Counted from the stretch's first letter, positions 26,275 through 35,626 are shown. The stretch is 64,000 nt of DNA from Arthrobacter sp. 135MFCol5.1 (GCF_000374865.1 NZ_KB895454.1:430343-494342); one strand, 5' to 3'. A program made the numbers and translations. Notes: generated by a model from the sequence alone, not told the origin.

Positions 26275-28857
26275 TTGCCAGGTATGAACCTGACGCGCGC
26301 CGAAGCCCGTGAGCGCGCCGAACTGATCACCGCCGAGTCCTACGATGTCAGCCTCGACCTGACCCGGGGCGGAGAGGTTTTTGGCAGCACCACCACCGTG
26401 AAGTTCACGGCCGTGCCGGGATCGTCCAGCTTCATTGATGCTGTGACCCGGACCGTGCACCGCGTGACGCTGAACGGCCGCGCCCTCGATCCCGCAACCG
26501 TGTCCGACGGCGTGCGGATCCAACTGCCCGGGCTGGAGGAGCACAACGAGCTGACCGTCGTGGCTGACATGCCCTACATGAATACCGGCGAAGGCCTGCA
26601 CCGGTTCGTGGATCCGGTGGACAACGAGGTCTATCTCTATACCCAGTTCGAGGTTCCGGATTCACGCCGCATGTTCACCGTCTTCGAACAGCCCGACCTG
26701 AAGGCAACCTTCGCGTTTACGGTCACGGCGCCCTCGCACTGGGATGTGGTGTCCAATTCCCCCACCCCGGAGCCGGTGCAGGCCCCGCCCGCGGAGGACG
26801 GCGGAGCCAGGTCCGTATGGGCATTTGCGCCCACCCCGCGCCTGTCCTCCTACGTCACCGCGCTGATCGCCGGACCGTACCAGTCCGTCCGCAGCGAGGT
26901 GGCCAGCTCGGACGGACGCGTCATCCCGTTGGGCGTGTTCGCGCGGAAGTCGCTCATGCAGTACCTGGACGCGGACAATATCTTCGAACTGACCCGGCAG
27001 GGCTTCGGGTTCTTCGAAGCCCAGTTCGGCTGCCCCTACCCGTTCGAGAAGTACGACCAGCTGTTCGTGCCGGAATTCAATGCCGGCGCCATGGAAAACG
27101 CCGGCGCGGTCACCATCCTGGAGGGCTACGTCTTCCGCAGCAAGGTCACCGGCGCGCAGATCGAGCGGCGCGCCATTACGGTGCTCCACGAGCTGGCCCA
27201 CATGTGGTTCGGGGACCTGGTGACCATGCGGTGGTGGAACGACCTCTGGCTCAACGAGTCCTTTGCGGAGTACATGTCCCACCTGGCCGCGGTGGAGGCC
27301 ACGTCCTTCACCAGTGCCTGGACCACGTTCGCGTCCGTGGAGAAGTCATGGGCCTACCGCCAGGACCAGCTGCCCACCACCCACCCCATCTTCGCCGAGA
27401 TCAACGACCTGCAGGATGTCGAGGTCAACTTCGACGGCATCACCTACGCCAAGGGCGCCTCGGTGCTCCGGCAGCTGGTGGCCTGGGTGGGTCCTGAACA
27501 GTTCATGGCCGGCGTCCGGGAGTACTTCGCCAAGCACTCCTGGCGCAACACCGAGCTGCGCGACCTGCTGGTGGAGCTGGAGAAGGCCAGCGGACGCGAC
27601 CTTGACGGCTGGGGCCGGCAGTGGCTCGAGACGGCGGGCGTGAACACCCTCACCCCCGAGCTGGACGTGGACCAGGACGGGACGCTGAAGTCCCTGGCGA
27701 TCGTGCAGTCCGCCGTTCCGGAGTGGCCCACCCTCCGGCCGCACCGCCTTGCCGTGGGGTTCTACAACCTCAACGACGCCGGAAAGCTGGAGCGGGTGCA
27801 CCGCGAGGAGCTGGATGTCGACGGCGAACGCACGGAGGTGGCGGGCGTGGCCGGCCTGGCGCAGCCGGACCTGATCCTCGTCAACGACGATGACCTCGCC
27901 TACGCCAAGGTGCGGCTGGACCCGAAATCCCTGGCCACCGCCACCGCACACCTCAAGGACTTCGAGGCCAGCCTGCCCCGCACCCTCGTCTGGAACTCGG
28001 CATGGGATGCGGCCCGGGACGGCCAGGCACCGGCACGGAAGTACGTGGAGCTGATCCTGGCCAATGTGGCCGCGGAGACCGATTCGTCCGTCATCCTGGT
28101 CCAGCTCCGCCAGCTGGCCACCACCCTGAATTTCTACGTGACGGAAGAACACCGCGAAGCCACCATGGTGGCAGCCGCAGACAGGTTGTGGGAGCTGGCA
28201 TCGGAAGTCCCCGGCGGCTCCGACGCGCAGCTGCAGTTCGTGAAGTCCTTTGCCCTCCTTGCCGGCAGCGCGTCCCAGCTCGACCGGGTAGCGGCCCTGC
28301 TGGACGGCTCAGCGGTCCTGGACGGGCTGGCCGTCGACCAGGACCTCCGGTGGGAGCTCGTGGCATCCTTGGTGGCCGGCGGCCGGATGGGCCAGGACGG
28401 CATCGACGCCGAGCTGGAGCGGGACAACACGTCCAGCGGGCAGAACGCCGCGGCCCTGGCAAAGGCCGCGCTTCCCACGGCGGAGGCCAAAGCGGCCGCC
28501 TGGGAGTCGATCGTGGTCAAGGGTGACCTGTCCAACGCCCTGCAGGGATCGGCCGTGGCCGGCTTCATGCGGGTCCGGGACCGGTCGCTGCTGGAGCCGT
28601 ACGCGGAGAAGTATTTCGCGGCGGTGCCGGCCATCGTGGCGACCCGGACCCACGCACTCGCCCAGCAGATCGTCGTCGGCCTCTACCCGGCGCTGCTGAC
28701 CACGCAGGCCACCATCGACCAGACCGACGCCTTCCTGGCGGCGCTGCCCGCGGAAAGCGCCGCGCTGCGGCGGATGATGCTGGAAAACCGCGACGGCGTG
28801 GCCCGGGCCCTGCGCGCCCGCGCAGCCGACGTGCTGCCGGACGGCAGCGCGGGGTGA
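26275..28857 (+). CDS. pepN: aminopeptidase N (M1 family)
   Basis: Zinc metallopeptidase removing N-terminal amino acids, cytoplasmic. 860 residues. Exopeptidase motif GAMEN at 271-275; zinc site HELAH at 305-309 with Glu328 (WLNESFAEY) 18 residues on; C-terminal ERAP1-like helical domain. The TTG at 26275 was chosen: GGAGG lies 7 bases upstream, whereas the ATG at 26284 (MNLTRAEA) is 16 bases away. The next gene starts inside its stop codon (GTGA), so the OsmC protein is coupled to it. Confidence 0.95.
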   Translation: MPGMNLTRAEARERAELITAESYDVSLDLTRGGEVFGSTTTVKFTAVPGSSSFIDAVTRTVHRVTLNGRALDPATVSDGVRIQLPGLEEHNELTVVADMPYMNTGEGLHRFVDPVDNEVYLYTQFEVPDSRRMFTVFEQPDLKATFAFTVTAPSHWDVVSNSPTPEPVQAPPAEDGGARSVWAFAPTPRLSSYVTALIAGPYQSVRSEVASSDGRVIPLGVFARKSLMQYLDADNIFELTRQGFGFFEAQFGCPYPFEKYDQLFVPEFNAGAMENAGAVTILEGYVFRSKVTGAQIERRAITVLHELAHMWFGDLVTMRWWNDLWLNESFAEYMSHLAAVEATSFTSAWTTFASVEKSWAYRQDQLPTTHPIFAEINDLQDVEVNFDGITYAKGASVLRQLVAWVGPEQFMAGVREYFAKHSWRNTELRDLLVELEKASGRDLDGWGRQWLETAGVNTLTPELDVDQDGTLKSLAIVQSAVPEWPTLRPHRLAVGFYNLNDAGKLERVHREELDVDGERTEVAGVAGLAQPDLILVNDDDLAYAKVRLDPKSLATATAHLKDFEASLPRTLVWNSAWDAARDGQAPARKYVELILANVAAETDSSVILVQLRQLATTLNFYVTEEHREATMVAAADRLWELASEVPGGSDAQLQFVKSFALLAGSASQLDRVAALLDGSAVLDGLAVDQDLRWELVASLVAGGRMGQDGIDAELERDNTSSGQNAAALAKAALPTAEAKAAAWESIVVKGDLSNALQGSAVAGFMRVRDRSLLEPYAEKYFAAVPAIVATRTHALAQQIVVGLYPALLTTQATIDQTDAFLAALPAESAALRRMMLENRDGVARALRARAADVLPDGSAG

Positions 28858-29327
28858 GCATCGGCGAACACACCTACACGCTGACGGTCCAGTGGACCGG
28901 CAACCGGGGTGGCGGCACGTCGTCGTACCGGAGCTACTCGCGGGACCATGACGTGCTCATCCCGGGCCTGCCGGTATTGAAGGGCTCGGCGGACCCGACA
29001 TTCCATGGGGACCGGGAACGGTACAACCCCGAACAGCTCCTCCTGGCGGCCCTGGCGCAGTGCCACATGCTGTCCTACCTGCACGTGGCCGTGAAGCATG
29101 GCGTGGTGGTCACTGACTATCGGGACGAGGCCTCCGGGGTAATGCGGCTCAACCGCGACGGCAGCGGCCAGTTCGAACAAGTGACGTTGCACCCCAGGGT
29201 CACCGTGGCCGACGCCGGCCAGGTTGAGCTGGCCGCCGGGCTGCACCATGAGGCGAACCAGGTGTGCTTCATTGCCCGGAGCGTGAACTTCCCGGTGGGG
29301 CACCAGCCCGTTACGGTGGCAGGCTAG
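28854..29327 (+). CDS. OsmC-family peroxide reductase-like protein
   Basis: 157 residues of the OsmC/Ohr fold. Two redox cysteines appear in the expected places: LAQCHMLSYL and NQVCFIARS. PEQLLLAALAQC is the usual motif around the first. Such proteins reduce organic hydroperoxides with dithiols; the detailed substrate is unknown and this belongs to the broader OsmC group rather than canonical Ohr. GTG 28854 overlaps the pepN stop (GTGA). Its own stop shares a CTAG with the convergent epimerase gene. Confidence 0.88.
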   Translation: MSIGEHTYTLTVQWTGNRGGGTSSYRSYSRDHDVLIPGLPVLKGSADPTFHGDRERYNPEQLLLAALAQCHMLSYLHVAVKHGVVVTDYRDEASGVMRLNRDGSGQFEQVTLHPRVTVADAGQVELAAGLHHEANQVCFIARSVNFPVGHQPVTVAG

Positions 29328-30319
29328 GCACCGCCTTGGTGGAGCATAGCGATCAGCCGCTGCTCCATCTCGGGCGACAGGCCGGCCTTGCGGGGCCGGT
29401 CCAGCCCCCGGGCGCGTTCGTCGGCCAAGGTGTCCGCCAGGGTTTCCCGCCAGGGCCGCAGCACCATTCCCGCGGCCCTGGCGGCCTGGTTGCTCCGGGC
29501 CATGAAACCCTCGTGGCCGGGCGGGAGCCAGAGCGGCAGGGAGTCCGGGCCTGACCAGTAGTTGATCCCTTGCGCCACCAGCCACGCTTCGGCGGCAGTG
29601 GCCGGAGCACCTTGGTGGCCTGCTGTTTCCCGGCAGGCATCCACCAGGGCTCCGAACGGCACCTCTTCCCCACAGGCGTTCAAGGCACCGGTGGTGCCCT
29701 GTACGGCCGCGGCCAGGATCCAGGCGGCCAGGTCCCGGACGTCAATGGCCTGGGTAGGATGGGCGGCAATGTCCGGGACCAGTACCGGCTCCTGGTTACG
29801 GGCGAAGCGCGCGGGCCAGTAGCCGTATCGGTCGGACGGGTCGCCGGGGCCGCTGATCAGGCCGGCGCGGCACAGATGGGCGTTCCCGGCAGTCGCCTCA
29901 AGGGTGGCCGCCTCGATGGCCACTTTGGACTCTCCATAGTTCTCCGGCGCGGACGGAATCCCCGGAGCGAGCGGAGGCAGGAGGGGTGCGTCCTCCGCCG
30001 CGCCCGGGACCGAATGGTCCGCGTAGGCCGAGCAGCTGGAAACAAAGGTCCAGTGCCCCGTCCGGGCGGCCAGCGCCTTGAGTGCGCCGCGGGCAGGTCC
30101 GGGGTCCCGCGCCACCTCGATCACGGCATCCCACTCGCCCTCCACCTGGGCATATGCCGCAGCGCCGGCGGCCCGGTCCGCCTGCACCCATGCCGTGCCC
30201 CGCGGCGGTCCACCCGCGGTTCCCCGGGCCAGGCAGGTGACGGCGTGTCCCGCGGCCAACGCCTGCGCGGCAATGTGCTTGGAGAGGAAGGCCGTACCGC
30301 CCAGGATGAGGATGCGCAT
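29324..30319 (-). CDS. NAD-dependent epimerase/dehydratase family protein
   Basis: 331 residues of extended SDR type. The N-terminus MRILILGGTAFLSKH gives the GGTxFLG-like cofactor motif, where this family often uses GGTRFVG. The active-site pair is in YGESK. It resembles isoflavone reductase/RNA-binding CSP41-type epimerases common in actinobacteria. Substrate unknown. ATG 30319 is 6 bases after TAGCGT, with no ribosome binding site. Divergent from mscS by 66 bases. Confidence 0.85.
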   Translation of the reverse strand: MRILILGGTAFLSKHIAAQALAAGHAVTCLARGTAGGPPRGTAWVQADRAAGAAAYAQVEGEWDAVIEVARDPGPARGALKALAARTGHWTFVSSCSAYADHSVPGAAEDAPLLPPLAPGIPSAPENYGESKVAIEAATLEATAGNAHLCRAGLISGPGDPSDRYGYWPARFARNQEPVLVPDIAAHPTQAIDVRDLAAWILAAAVQGTTGALNACGEEVPFGALVDACRETAGHQGAPATAAEAWLVAQGINYWSGPDSLPLWLPPGHEGFMARSNQAARAAGMVLRPWRETLADTLADERARGLDRPRKAGLSPEMEQRLIAMLHQGGA

Positions 30320-30325
30320 TGCTCC

Positions 30326-30331
30326 ACGCTA
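30326..30331 (-). promoter_or_regulatory. -10 box of a leaderless gene (epimerase)
   Basis: TAGCGT, then GGAGCA (6 bases), then ATG. Confidence 0.6.
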
Positions 30332-30337
30332 CGGCGC

Positions 30338-30343
30338 TAGGGT
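30338..30343 (+). promoter_or_regulatory. -10 box of mscS
   Basis: TAGGGT about 42 bases before the start codon. Here a leader with AAGGAG follows, unlike the leaderless neighbour on the opposite strand. Confidence 0.45.
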
Positions 30344-30385
30344 TGAAAGAGAACAGCGCAAACCCCCAAGGAGCTATTTCCCCCC

Positions 30386-31069
30386 ATGGTCAGTATGTTG
30401 TCCATCATTCCCCCGGTCTCCAGCCAGCCCGGCGGCGTCAGCGTTCCGGGCATAGTGATCAGCGTCGGTGTCGGTGTCGGCGTCTGGCTTGTTGCCACCT
30501 TCATCATCTCGCGCATCACCAAGCGGGTGGCGTCCGGAAGCAATTTCTTCAAGAAACCCACGTTCAAGTGGGTGGCACCTGCCCTCAGGGCCCTGGACCA
30601 CGAACGGCGCGTCCAGCGGGCGGAAACCATCGGGTCGCTGCTGAACAGCATCGTCGGGGTCCTGGTGGCAGTCATCACCGGCATGTATGTCCTGCAGAAC
30701 CTGGACATCAACATCGCTCCCCTGCTGACCAGCGTGGGAATCCTGGGTGTGGCCATCGGCTTTGGCGCCCAGCAGCTGATCCGCGACTTCCTGGCCGGGA
30801 TCTTCATCACCATCGAGGACCAGTACGGCATCGGCGATGTCATCGAAACCAGCGAGGTGGTGGGCGTCGTGGAGTCCATGGGGCTCCGGATCACGCGGGT
30901 CCGCTCCGACGACGGCGCCATCTGGTACCTGCGCAATGGCGAGATCCTGCGCGTGGGGAACCGCTCGCAGGGCCGTTACCTTCCGCTGCATGAGTCCGAG
31001 GACGGTACCACCGACCAGGCCTCTGCCCACGTGGAGACCCCAAAGACTGACCAGAAAGCCGGCGAGTAG
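30386..31069 (+). CDS. small-conductance mechanosensitive channel family protein (MscS)
   Basis: 227 residues, a short MscS form. Transmembrane segments at about 18-40 and 83-105 (IVGVLVAVITGMYVL), then the pore-lining helix with GVAIGFGAQQLIRDFLAGIF, and the beta domain (DQYGIGDVIE, VESMGLRITRVRSDDG, WYLRNGEILRVGNRSQG). It opens under membrane tension to release solutes on osmotic downshift. ATG 30386 has AAGGAG 12 bases upstream. The haemoglobin gene begins one base after its stop. Confidence 0.92.
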   Translation: MVSMLSIIPPVSSQPGGVSVPGIVISVGVGVGVWLVATFIISRITKRVASGSNFFKKPTFKWVAPALRALDHERRVQRAETIGSLLNSIVGVLVAVITGMYVLQNLDINIAPLLTSVGILGVAIGFGAQQLIRDFLAGIFITIEDQYGIGDVIETSEVVGVVESMGLRITRVRSDDGAIWYLRNGEILRVGNRSQGRYLPLHESEDGTTDQASAHVETPKTDQKAGE

Positions 31070-31070
31070 C

Positions 31071-31550
31071 ATGACTCTTCCCATCGAACCACGCCCCGGG
31101 GTCCCGGGCCCCCTCCAGCCACAGCGGCCCCAGCTGATGCAGAACGACCCCTTCAGCCAGCCGGCGTACACCGACAGTTTCTACGAAGCCGTGGGCGGCC
31201 ACGAGACGTTCGTGAAGCTCATTGATGTTTTCTACGACGGGGTCGCCGCCGATCCGCTGCTTCGGCCGATGTACCCGGAGGAAGACCTGGCTCCGGCAAA
31301 GCGCCGGTTCCTGATGTTCCTTGAGCAGTACTGGGGCGGACCCACAACCTACGGTGAGGAGCGCGGGCATCCGCGCCTGCGGATGCGGCACATGCCCTTC
31401 AAGGTCACGCCGGAAGCAAAGGACCGGTGGCTGTTCCACATGCGCGCGGCAGTGGACGCCCTGGACCTGCCGCCGCTCTATGAGGGAACACTGTGGGAGT
31501 ACATGGAGCGTGCGGCCCTGTCCATGGTGAACAGTCCGTCCGGCGCGTGA
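31071..31550 (+). CDS. glbO: group II truncated haemoglobin (HbO type)
   Basis: Small haem protein of 159 residues binding O2 or NO. Features of group II globins: VFYDGV (Tyr B10), FLEQYWGG (Tyr CD1 region), RHMPF with the proximal histidine, and Trp G8 in KDRWLFHM. It has an N-terminal extension of about 30 residues (Pro-rich). Start ATG 31071 is one base after the mscS stop, so the two genes form an operon. Roles in oxygen handling or NO detoxification are known for the family; linkage to a mechanosensitive channel gives no extra clue. Confidence 0.93.
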   Translation: MTLPIEPRPGVPGPLQPQRPQLMQNDPFSQPAYTDSFYEAVGGHETFVKLIDVFYDGVAADPLLRPMYPEEDLAPAKRRFLMFLEQYWGGPTTYGEERGHPRLRMRHMPFKVTPEAKDRWLFHMRAAVDALDLPPLYEGTLWEYMERAALSMVNSPSGA

Positions 31551-31574
31551 TGCCCGCCCGCCAGGAGCCCGGGT

Positions 31575-32234
31575 TTACAGGAGGCCGCTGCCGGTGCGCG
31601 CCAGGACGTGCCCGCGCGGGCCACTGAGCCTGAACCAGCGGCCGGCACGGTAGAGTGCCTGTTCGCCGTCGGCAAGGAACCCCAGGGCAAGTGCTGCGAA
31701 AGCTGCGCCGGCCGGCAGGCCGGAGTGGTCCAGTTCGCGTCCCCACACGGCAGCCCGGGCGTTGTTGACGATCAGGGCGCCGGGTTTGTCCGGCACGATG
31801 CCCGCCACTTCGCCGATGCCCGACTCGGCGGCCTCCCGCAGGCGGGCGTCGCTGATGGCGCCCAGCGGCTCCCATCCGCCACGCGGGGCGCCTACCCCGG
31901 TCCAGGATTCGGTGACGGTGGTGGGCGGAACCGGCAGGTCGACGTCGGATGCGCCGGCGCGGGCAAGCCGGTCCAGGACGGCCGCCAGGGGCACCGTGAC
32001 GTCTGTCGCTGACGGCTCCGCCAGCGCCATGGTGCGCAGGCCCAGGATGGTGGGGGTCGATTCACCAAGCAGCCGGGGCCGCAGGACGCACACGTAGGCC
32101 GCCAGGACGGAGCCGGCGGCCTGAAGCCGGATGGCGCCGTCGTCAATTGCCTTGGCGCGGGTGGCGAACGTCTTCAGGTCCGCAAGATCCCTGGGATCGG
32201 CGAAACGGAAGGACGAAGTGAGGAGATCAGACAC
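31575..32234 (-). CDS. conserved hypothetical protein
   Basis: 219 residues, soluble, not recognised. It begins SDLLTSSFRFADPRDLADLKTF and is rich in Ala, with a predicted alternating alpha/beta pattern. No catalytic motif is evident. Codon bias is that of a genuine gene. Start GTG 32234 is 7 bases downstream of TAGTGT. It lies back-to-back with the thioesterase gene; the 64 bases between them carry both promoters. Confidence 0.75.
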   Translation of the reverse strand: MSDLLTSSFRFADPRDLADLKTFATRAKAIDDGAIRLQAAGSVLAAYVCVLRPRLLGESTPTILGLRTMALAEPSATDVTVPLAAVLDRLARAGASDVDLPVPPTTVTESWTGVGAPRGGWEPLGAISDARLREAAESGIGEVAGIVPDKPGALIVNNARAAVWGRELDHSGLPAGAAFAALALGFLADGEQALYRAGRWFRLSGPRGHVLARTGSGLL

Positions 32235-32241
32235 AACAAGA

Positions 32242-32247
32242 ACACTA
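32242..32247 (-). promoter_or_regulatory. -10 box of a leaderless gene (hypothetical 32234)
   Basis: TAGTGT, then 7 bases (TCTTGTT), then GTG. Confidence 0.5.
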
Positions 32248-32262
32248 CCGGCTGCGGGCAGG

Positions 32263-32292
32263 TTGAGTGGTTCCGCGGCCGCCGTCTAGAGT
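32263..32292 (+). promoter_or_regulatory. promoter of the leaderless thioesterase gene
   Basis: TTGAGT (32263-32268), 18-base spacer, TAGAGT (32287-32292), then CGGACC and ATG. The best complete -35/-10 pair among the leaderless genes here. Confidence 0.65.
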
Positions 32293-32298
32293 CGGACC

Positions 32299-33234
32299 AT
32301 GACTGAAGCCGAAGCCGGACTGCTGGCGCCCCCCAGCGGCGATCCCACCTCATCGCTGATCGAACTGCTGGACCTTGGTGATCTCGAAGGCGCCCGGACG
32401 GACGAGGACATCTTCCTTGGCCCCTCCCAGCGGCAGCCGCATCACAGGGTCTTCGGCGGCCAGGTGCTGGCGCAGTCGCTTGTTGCTTCCACCAGGACGG
32501 TTGATCCGGACCGGCTGGTCCATTCCATGCACGGTTACTTCCTGCGGCCCGGCGACGCCAACAAGCCCATCACGTTCGGTGTGGAGCGGTTGCGGGACGG
32601 CAGGTCGTTTTCGGCCAGGCGTGTCCATGCCTACCAGGACGGTGTGCCGATCCTGTCCATGATTGCTTCCTTCCAGGTTGAAGCCGAGGGCATTGAACAC
32701 GCGGCCGCCATGCCGGCCGGGATCCCGGATCCGGAGTCGCTTCCCAGCACTGCGGACCTGCTGGGCAAGTTCGACCATCCGGTGGCGCGGCATTGGGCGT
32801 ATGAGCGGCCCTTCGACATCCGGCATGTAGACCCTGCCCTGTACGTTTCGGCCAATGGTCCGCGCGAGGCGCGCAACGCCGTTTGGATGAAGACCCTCGG
32901 TCCCGTGCCGGACGACCCCAACCTGCACCGGGCGGCCCTGGCCTATGCCAGCGACTACACCCTGCTCGAGTCAATCCTCCGGAGGCACGGACTGAGCTGG
33001 ATCACCCCCGGGATGAACGTTGCCAGCCTGGACCATGCCATGTGGTGGCACCGTCCCGCCCGGGTGGACGACTGGCTGCTGTACGTCCAGGAGTCGCCCA
33101 GCGCCCAGGGCGCCCGCGGCCTGGCCACCGGCAGGATCTTCAACAGGGCAGGCCAGCACGTCGCCTCCGTGGCCCAGGAGGGCATGGTGCGGGTCCCGCT
33201 CGACACGGCGGGACCACCCGAATCCGGGTCATAG
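32299..33234 (+). CDS. tesB: acyl-CoA thioesterase II
   Basis: Double hot-dog thioesterase hydrolysing acyl-CoA to free acid and CoA. 311 residues. First hot-dog with QPHHRVFGGQVLAQSL and VHSMHGYFLRPGD; second with SLDHAMWWH (catalytic Asp), LATGRIFN and the Gln in SVAQEGMVR. The Asp/(Ser or Thr)/Gln arrangement of E. coli TesB is recognisable. Leaderless start, see the promoter entry. Followed by a strong bidirectional terminator facing the ABC-F gene. Confidence 0.93.
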   Translation: MTEAEAGLLAPPSGDPTSSLIELLDLGDLEGARTDEDIFLGPSQRQPHHRVFGGQVLAQSLVASTRTVDPDRLVHSMHGYFLRPGDANKPITFGVERLRDGRSFSARRVHAYQDGVPILSMIASFQVEAEGIEHAAAMPAGIPDPESLPSTADLLGKFDHPVARHWAYERPFDIRHVDPALYVSANGPREARNAVWMKTLGPVPDDPNLHRAALAYASDYTLLESILRRHGLSWITPGMNVASLDHAMWWHRPARVDDWLLYVQESPSAQGARGLATGRIFNRAGQHVASVAQEGMVRVPLDTAGPPESGS

Positions 33235-33248
33235 GGAATCCCTGGACG

Positions 33249-33286
33249 ACATAAGGGCGGCACCCTCTCGGGTGCCGCCCTTATGT
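33249..33286. terminator. bidirectional terminator between tesB and ettA
   Basis: Perfect 17-bp stem (ACATAAGGGCGGCACCC and complement) with a TCTC loop between convergent genes; TATGTCTTC follows. Confidence 0.9.
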
Positions 33287-33319
33287 CTTCGTGGGTAGGC
33301 CGCTTTGTCGGCCCGCGGT

Positions 33320-35002
33320 TTAGTCGCGGGTGAGGCGGCGGTGGGTCACCCGGTGCGGCTTGGCAGCGTCGGGTCCGAGGCGTTCGACCTTGTTCTCCTC
33401 GTAGGATTCGAAGTTGCCCTCGAACCAGTACCACTTCGAGGGGTTTTCCTCGTCACCTTCGTACGCGAGGATGTGGGTGGCCACCCGGTCGAGGAACCAC
33501 CGGTCGTGGGAAACGACGACGGCGCAGCCGGGGAACTCCAGCAGGGCGTTCTCCAGGCTGCTGAGGGTTTCGACGTCGAGGTCGTTGGTGGGCTCGTCAA
33601 GGAGCAGCAGGTTGCCGCCCTGCTTCAGGGTCAGGGCAAGGTTCAAGCGGTTCCGCTCACCACCGGACAGGACGCCGGCCTTTTTCTGCTGGTCCGGGCC
33701 CTTGAAGCCGAATGCTGCAACGTAGGCGCGGGAGGGCATCTCCACGTTGCCGACCTGGATGAAGTCCAGCCCGTCGGACACGACCTCCCACAGGGTCTTG
33801 TTGGGGTCGATGCCGCCACGGCTCTGGTCCGCGTAGGAGATCTTGACCGACTCGCCGATCTTCAGGTCGCCGCCGTCGAGCGGTTCCAGGCCCACGATGG
33901 TCTTGAACAGCGTGGTCTTGCCAACACCGTTGGGGCCGATGACGCCCACGATGCCGTTCCGCGGCAGGCTGAAGGACAGCCCGTCGATGAGGGTCCGGTC
34001 CTCGAAGCCCTTCTGGAGGTTCTTTGCCTCCAGCACCACGCCGCCGAGGCGGGGTCCCGGCGGGATCTGGATTTCTTCGAAGTCAAGCTTGCGGGTGCGG
34101 TCGGCCTCCGCAGCCATTTCCTCGTACCGGGCCAGACGCGCCTTCGACTTGGTCTGGCGGCCCTTGGCGTTGGAGCGGACCCAGTCCAGTTCCTCCGCGA
34201 GGCGCTTGGCCTGCTTGGCGTCCTTCTTGCCCTGGATCTCAAGGCGGGCGCGCTTCTTCTCCAGGTAGGTGGAGTAGTTGCCTTCGTAGGGGTAGAGGTG
34301 TCCGCGGTCCACCTCGGCGATCCACTCGGCCACGTGGTCGAGGAAGTACCGGTCGTGGGTGACGGCGAGGACGGCGCCCGGGTAGCTCGAAAGGTGCTGC
34401 TCGAGCCACAGCACGCTTTCGGCGTCCAGGTGGTTGGTGGGCTCGTCGAGGAGCAGCAGGTCCGGCTTCTGCAGCAGGAGCTTGCACAGTGCCACGCGGC
34501 GGCGCTCACCACCGGAAAGGTTGGTAACGTCGGCGTCGGCCGGCGGGCAGCGGAGGGCATCCATGGCCTGCTCGAGCTGGGAGTCGAGGTCCCAGGCGTC
34601 GGCGGCATCAATGGCTTCCTGCAGTTTGCCCATCTCTTCGAGGAGGGTGTCGTAGTCGGCGTCCGGGTTGGCCATTTCCTCGGAGATCTCGTTGAAGCGC
34701 TGGATCTTGCCGTAGATCTCGCCAACGCCTTCTTGGACGTTGCCCAGGACGGTCTTTTCCTCGTTCAGCGGCGGTTCCTGAAGCAGGATGCCCACGCTGT
34801 ATCCGGGGCTGAGCCTGGCCTCACCGTTGGAGGGCGTGTCCAGCCCGGCCATGATCTTGAGAATGGTGGACTTACCGGCACCGTTGGGGCCCACAACACC
34901 AATCTTGGCACCCGGGAAGAAGGACATGCTTACGTCATCAAGGATGAGCTTTTCGCCAACGGCCTTGCGGGCCTTGGTCATTGTGTAGATAAATTCCGCC
35001 AT
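33320..35002 (-). CDS. ettA: ABC-F translational regulator, energy-dependent translational throttle A
   Basis: Soluble protein with two ABC ATPase domains that binds the ribosomal E site and gates translation by energy state. 560 residues, as E. coli EttA. Walker A at 38-45 (GPNGAGKS) and a second in GPNGVGKT; signatures LSGGERRRV and LSGGERNRL; Walker B LLLLDEPTNHLD and LLLLDEPTNDLD. The linker contains KKRARLEIQGKKDAKQ and RQTKSKARLARYEEM. Start ATG 35002 (MAEFIYTM) is 7 bases after TAGATT with no ribosome binding site, so probably leaderless. Confidence 0.96.
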   Translation of the reverse strand: MAEFIYTMTKARKAVGEKLILDDVSMSFFPGAKIGVVGPNGAGKSTILKIMAGLDTPSNGEARLSPGYSVGILLQEPPLNEEKTVLGNVQEGVGEIYGKIQRFNEISEEMANPDADYDTLLEEMGKLQEAIDAADAWDLDSQLEQAMDALRCPPADADVTNLSGGERRRVALCKLLLQKPDLLLLDEPTNHLDAESVLWLEQHLSSYPGAVLAVTHDRYFLDHVAEWIAEVDRGHLYPYEGNYSTYLEKKRARLEIQGKKDAKQAKRLAEELDWVRSNAKGRQTKSKARLARYEEMAAEADRTRKLDFEEIQIPPGPRLGGVVLEAKNLQKGFEDRTLIDGLSFSLPRNGIVGVIGPNGVGKTTLFKTIVGLEPLDGGDLKIGESVKISYADQSRGGIDPNKTLWEVVSDGLDFIQVGNVEMPSRAYVAAFGFKGPDQQKKAGVLSGGERNRLNLALTLKQGGNLLLLDEPTNDLDVETLSSLENALLEFPGCAVVVSHDRWFLDRVATHILAYEGDEENPSKWYWFEGNFESYEENKVERLGPDAAKPHRVTHRRLTRD

Positions 35003-35009
35003 GGTCTCA

Positions 35010-35015
35010 AATCTA
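35010..35015 (-). promoter_or_regulatory. -10 box of leaderless ettA
   Basis: TAGATT, then TGAGACC (7 bases), then ATG. Confidence 0.55.
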
Positions 35016-35062
35016 GTGGGTCGGCGGGCAGATCTCACATTTGCAGGGATCCTTCGGATCGA

Positions 35063-35620
35063 TCAGGACCCGACGAAGCACTTCCCGCTGGCAAGGACGG
35101 GCAGGACGGTGACGGTCACGGCCCCTTCCCGGACCTGTCCGATCACGCAGTCCTTGCCTTGCAGCACCGCCGCCTCGATGGCATCCGCTTCCAGCCCGGT
35201 CGGCGTGCGGCTTTGCGAGACCTGGAGCACGCCCGGTGAAATGCCGGCTCCCGTCAGGGCGTCGCTTACCTGCCCCGTGGCGGGTTTGGGGGCACCGGCG
35301 GCCAACTTGGTCAGGGCGTCGGTGACCGTCCGCTTCACCGTCTCGGTGGCCGCGGCGTCGGAGGCCTGCGACGAAGCTCCGGAGGTGTCCGCGAGCGCCC
35401 CGCCGCTGTTTTCACCAGTGGCCGCCGAGGCCTGGGGCCGCGCGGACTGTCCCTGCGTGGCCTGGGCGACAGCTGACGGAGCCGGGTTGCCGGGCTGGGC
35501 CATGGCAGGATCGTTCGATGCAGGACCGGCAACGCACCCTGTCAAGAGTGTGGCCAGGACGGCGCACGCCAGCGCTGCACCGGCCCGGTTGTACTGCCGG
35601 TGGGAAAGGGTGTGCCGCAT
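35063..35620 (-). CDS. putative lipoprotein (DUF6993-like C-terminus)
   Basis: 185 residues. Signal peptide with Arg residues, hydrophobic core and lipobox LLTGC (Cys about residue 28), predicting a lipid-anchored extracytoplasmic protein. The middle (about 30-85) is Ala/Ser/Gln-rich linker. The C-terminal domain from about 90 has two cysteines (GKDCVIGQVREG and ASGKCFVGS) that could form a disulfide. I tentatively assign it to the DUF6993 group. Function unknown. ATG 35620 is 6 bases after CAGAAT. It lies between the SSB paralogue and ettA on the same strand. Confidence 0.8.
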   Translation of the reverse strand: MRHTLSHRQYNRAGAALACAVLATLLTGCVAGPASNDPAMAQPGNPAPSAVAQATQGQSARPQASAATGENSGGALADTSGASSQASDAAATETVKRTVTDALTKLAAGAPKPATGQVSDALTGAGISPGVLQVSQSRTPTGLEADAIEAAVLQGKDCVIGQVREGAVTVTVLPVLASGKCFVGS

Positions 35621-35626
35621 GGTGCC

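Noticed and set aside
33305..35239. 644-codon open frame on the plus strand
   Set aside because: Antisense to ettA, no family recognised, typical shadow composition.
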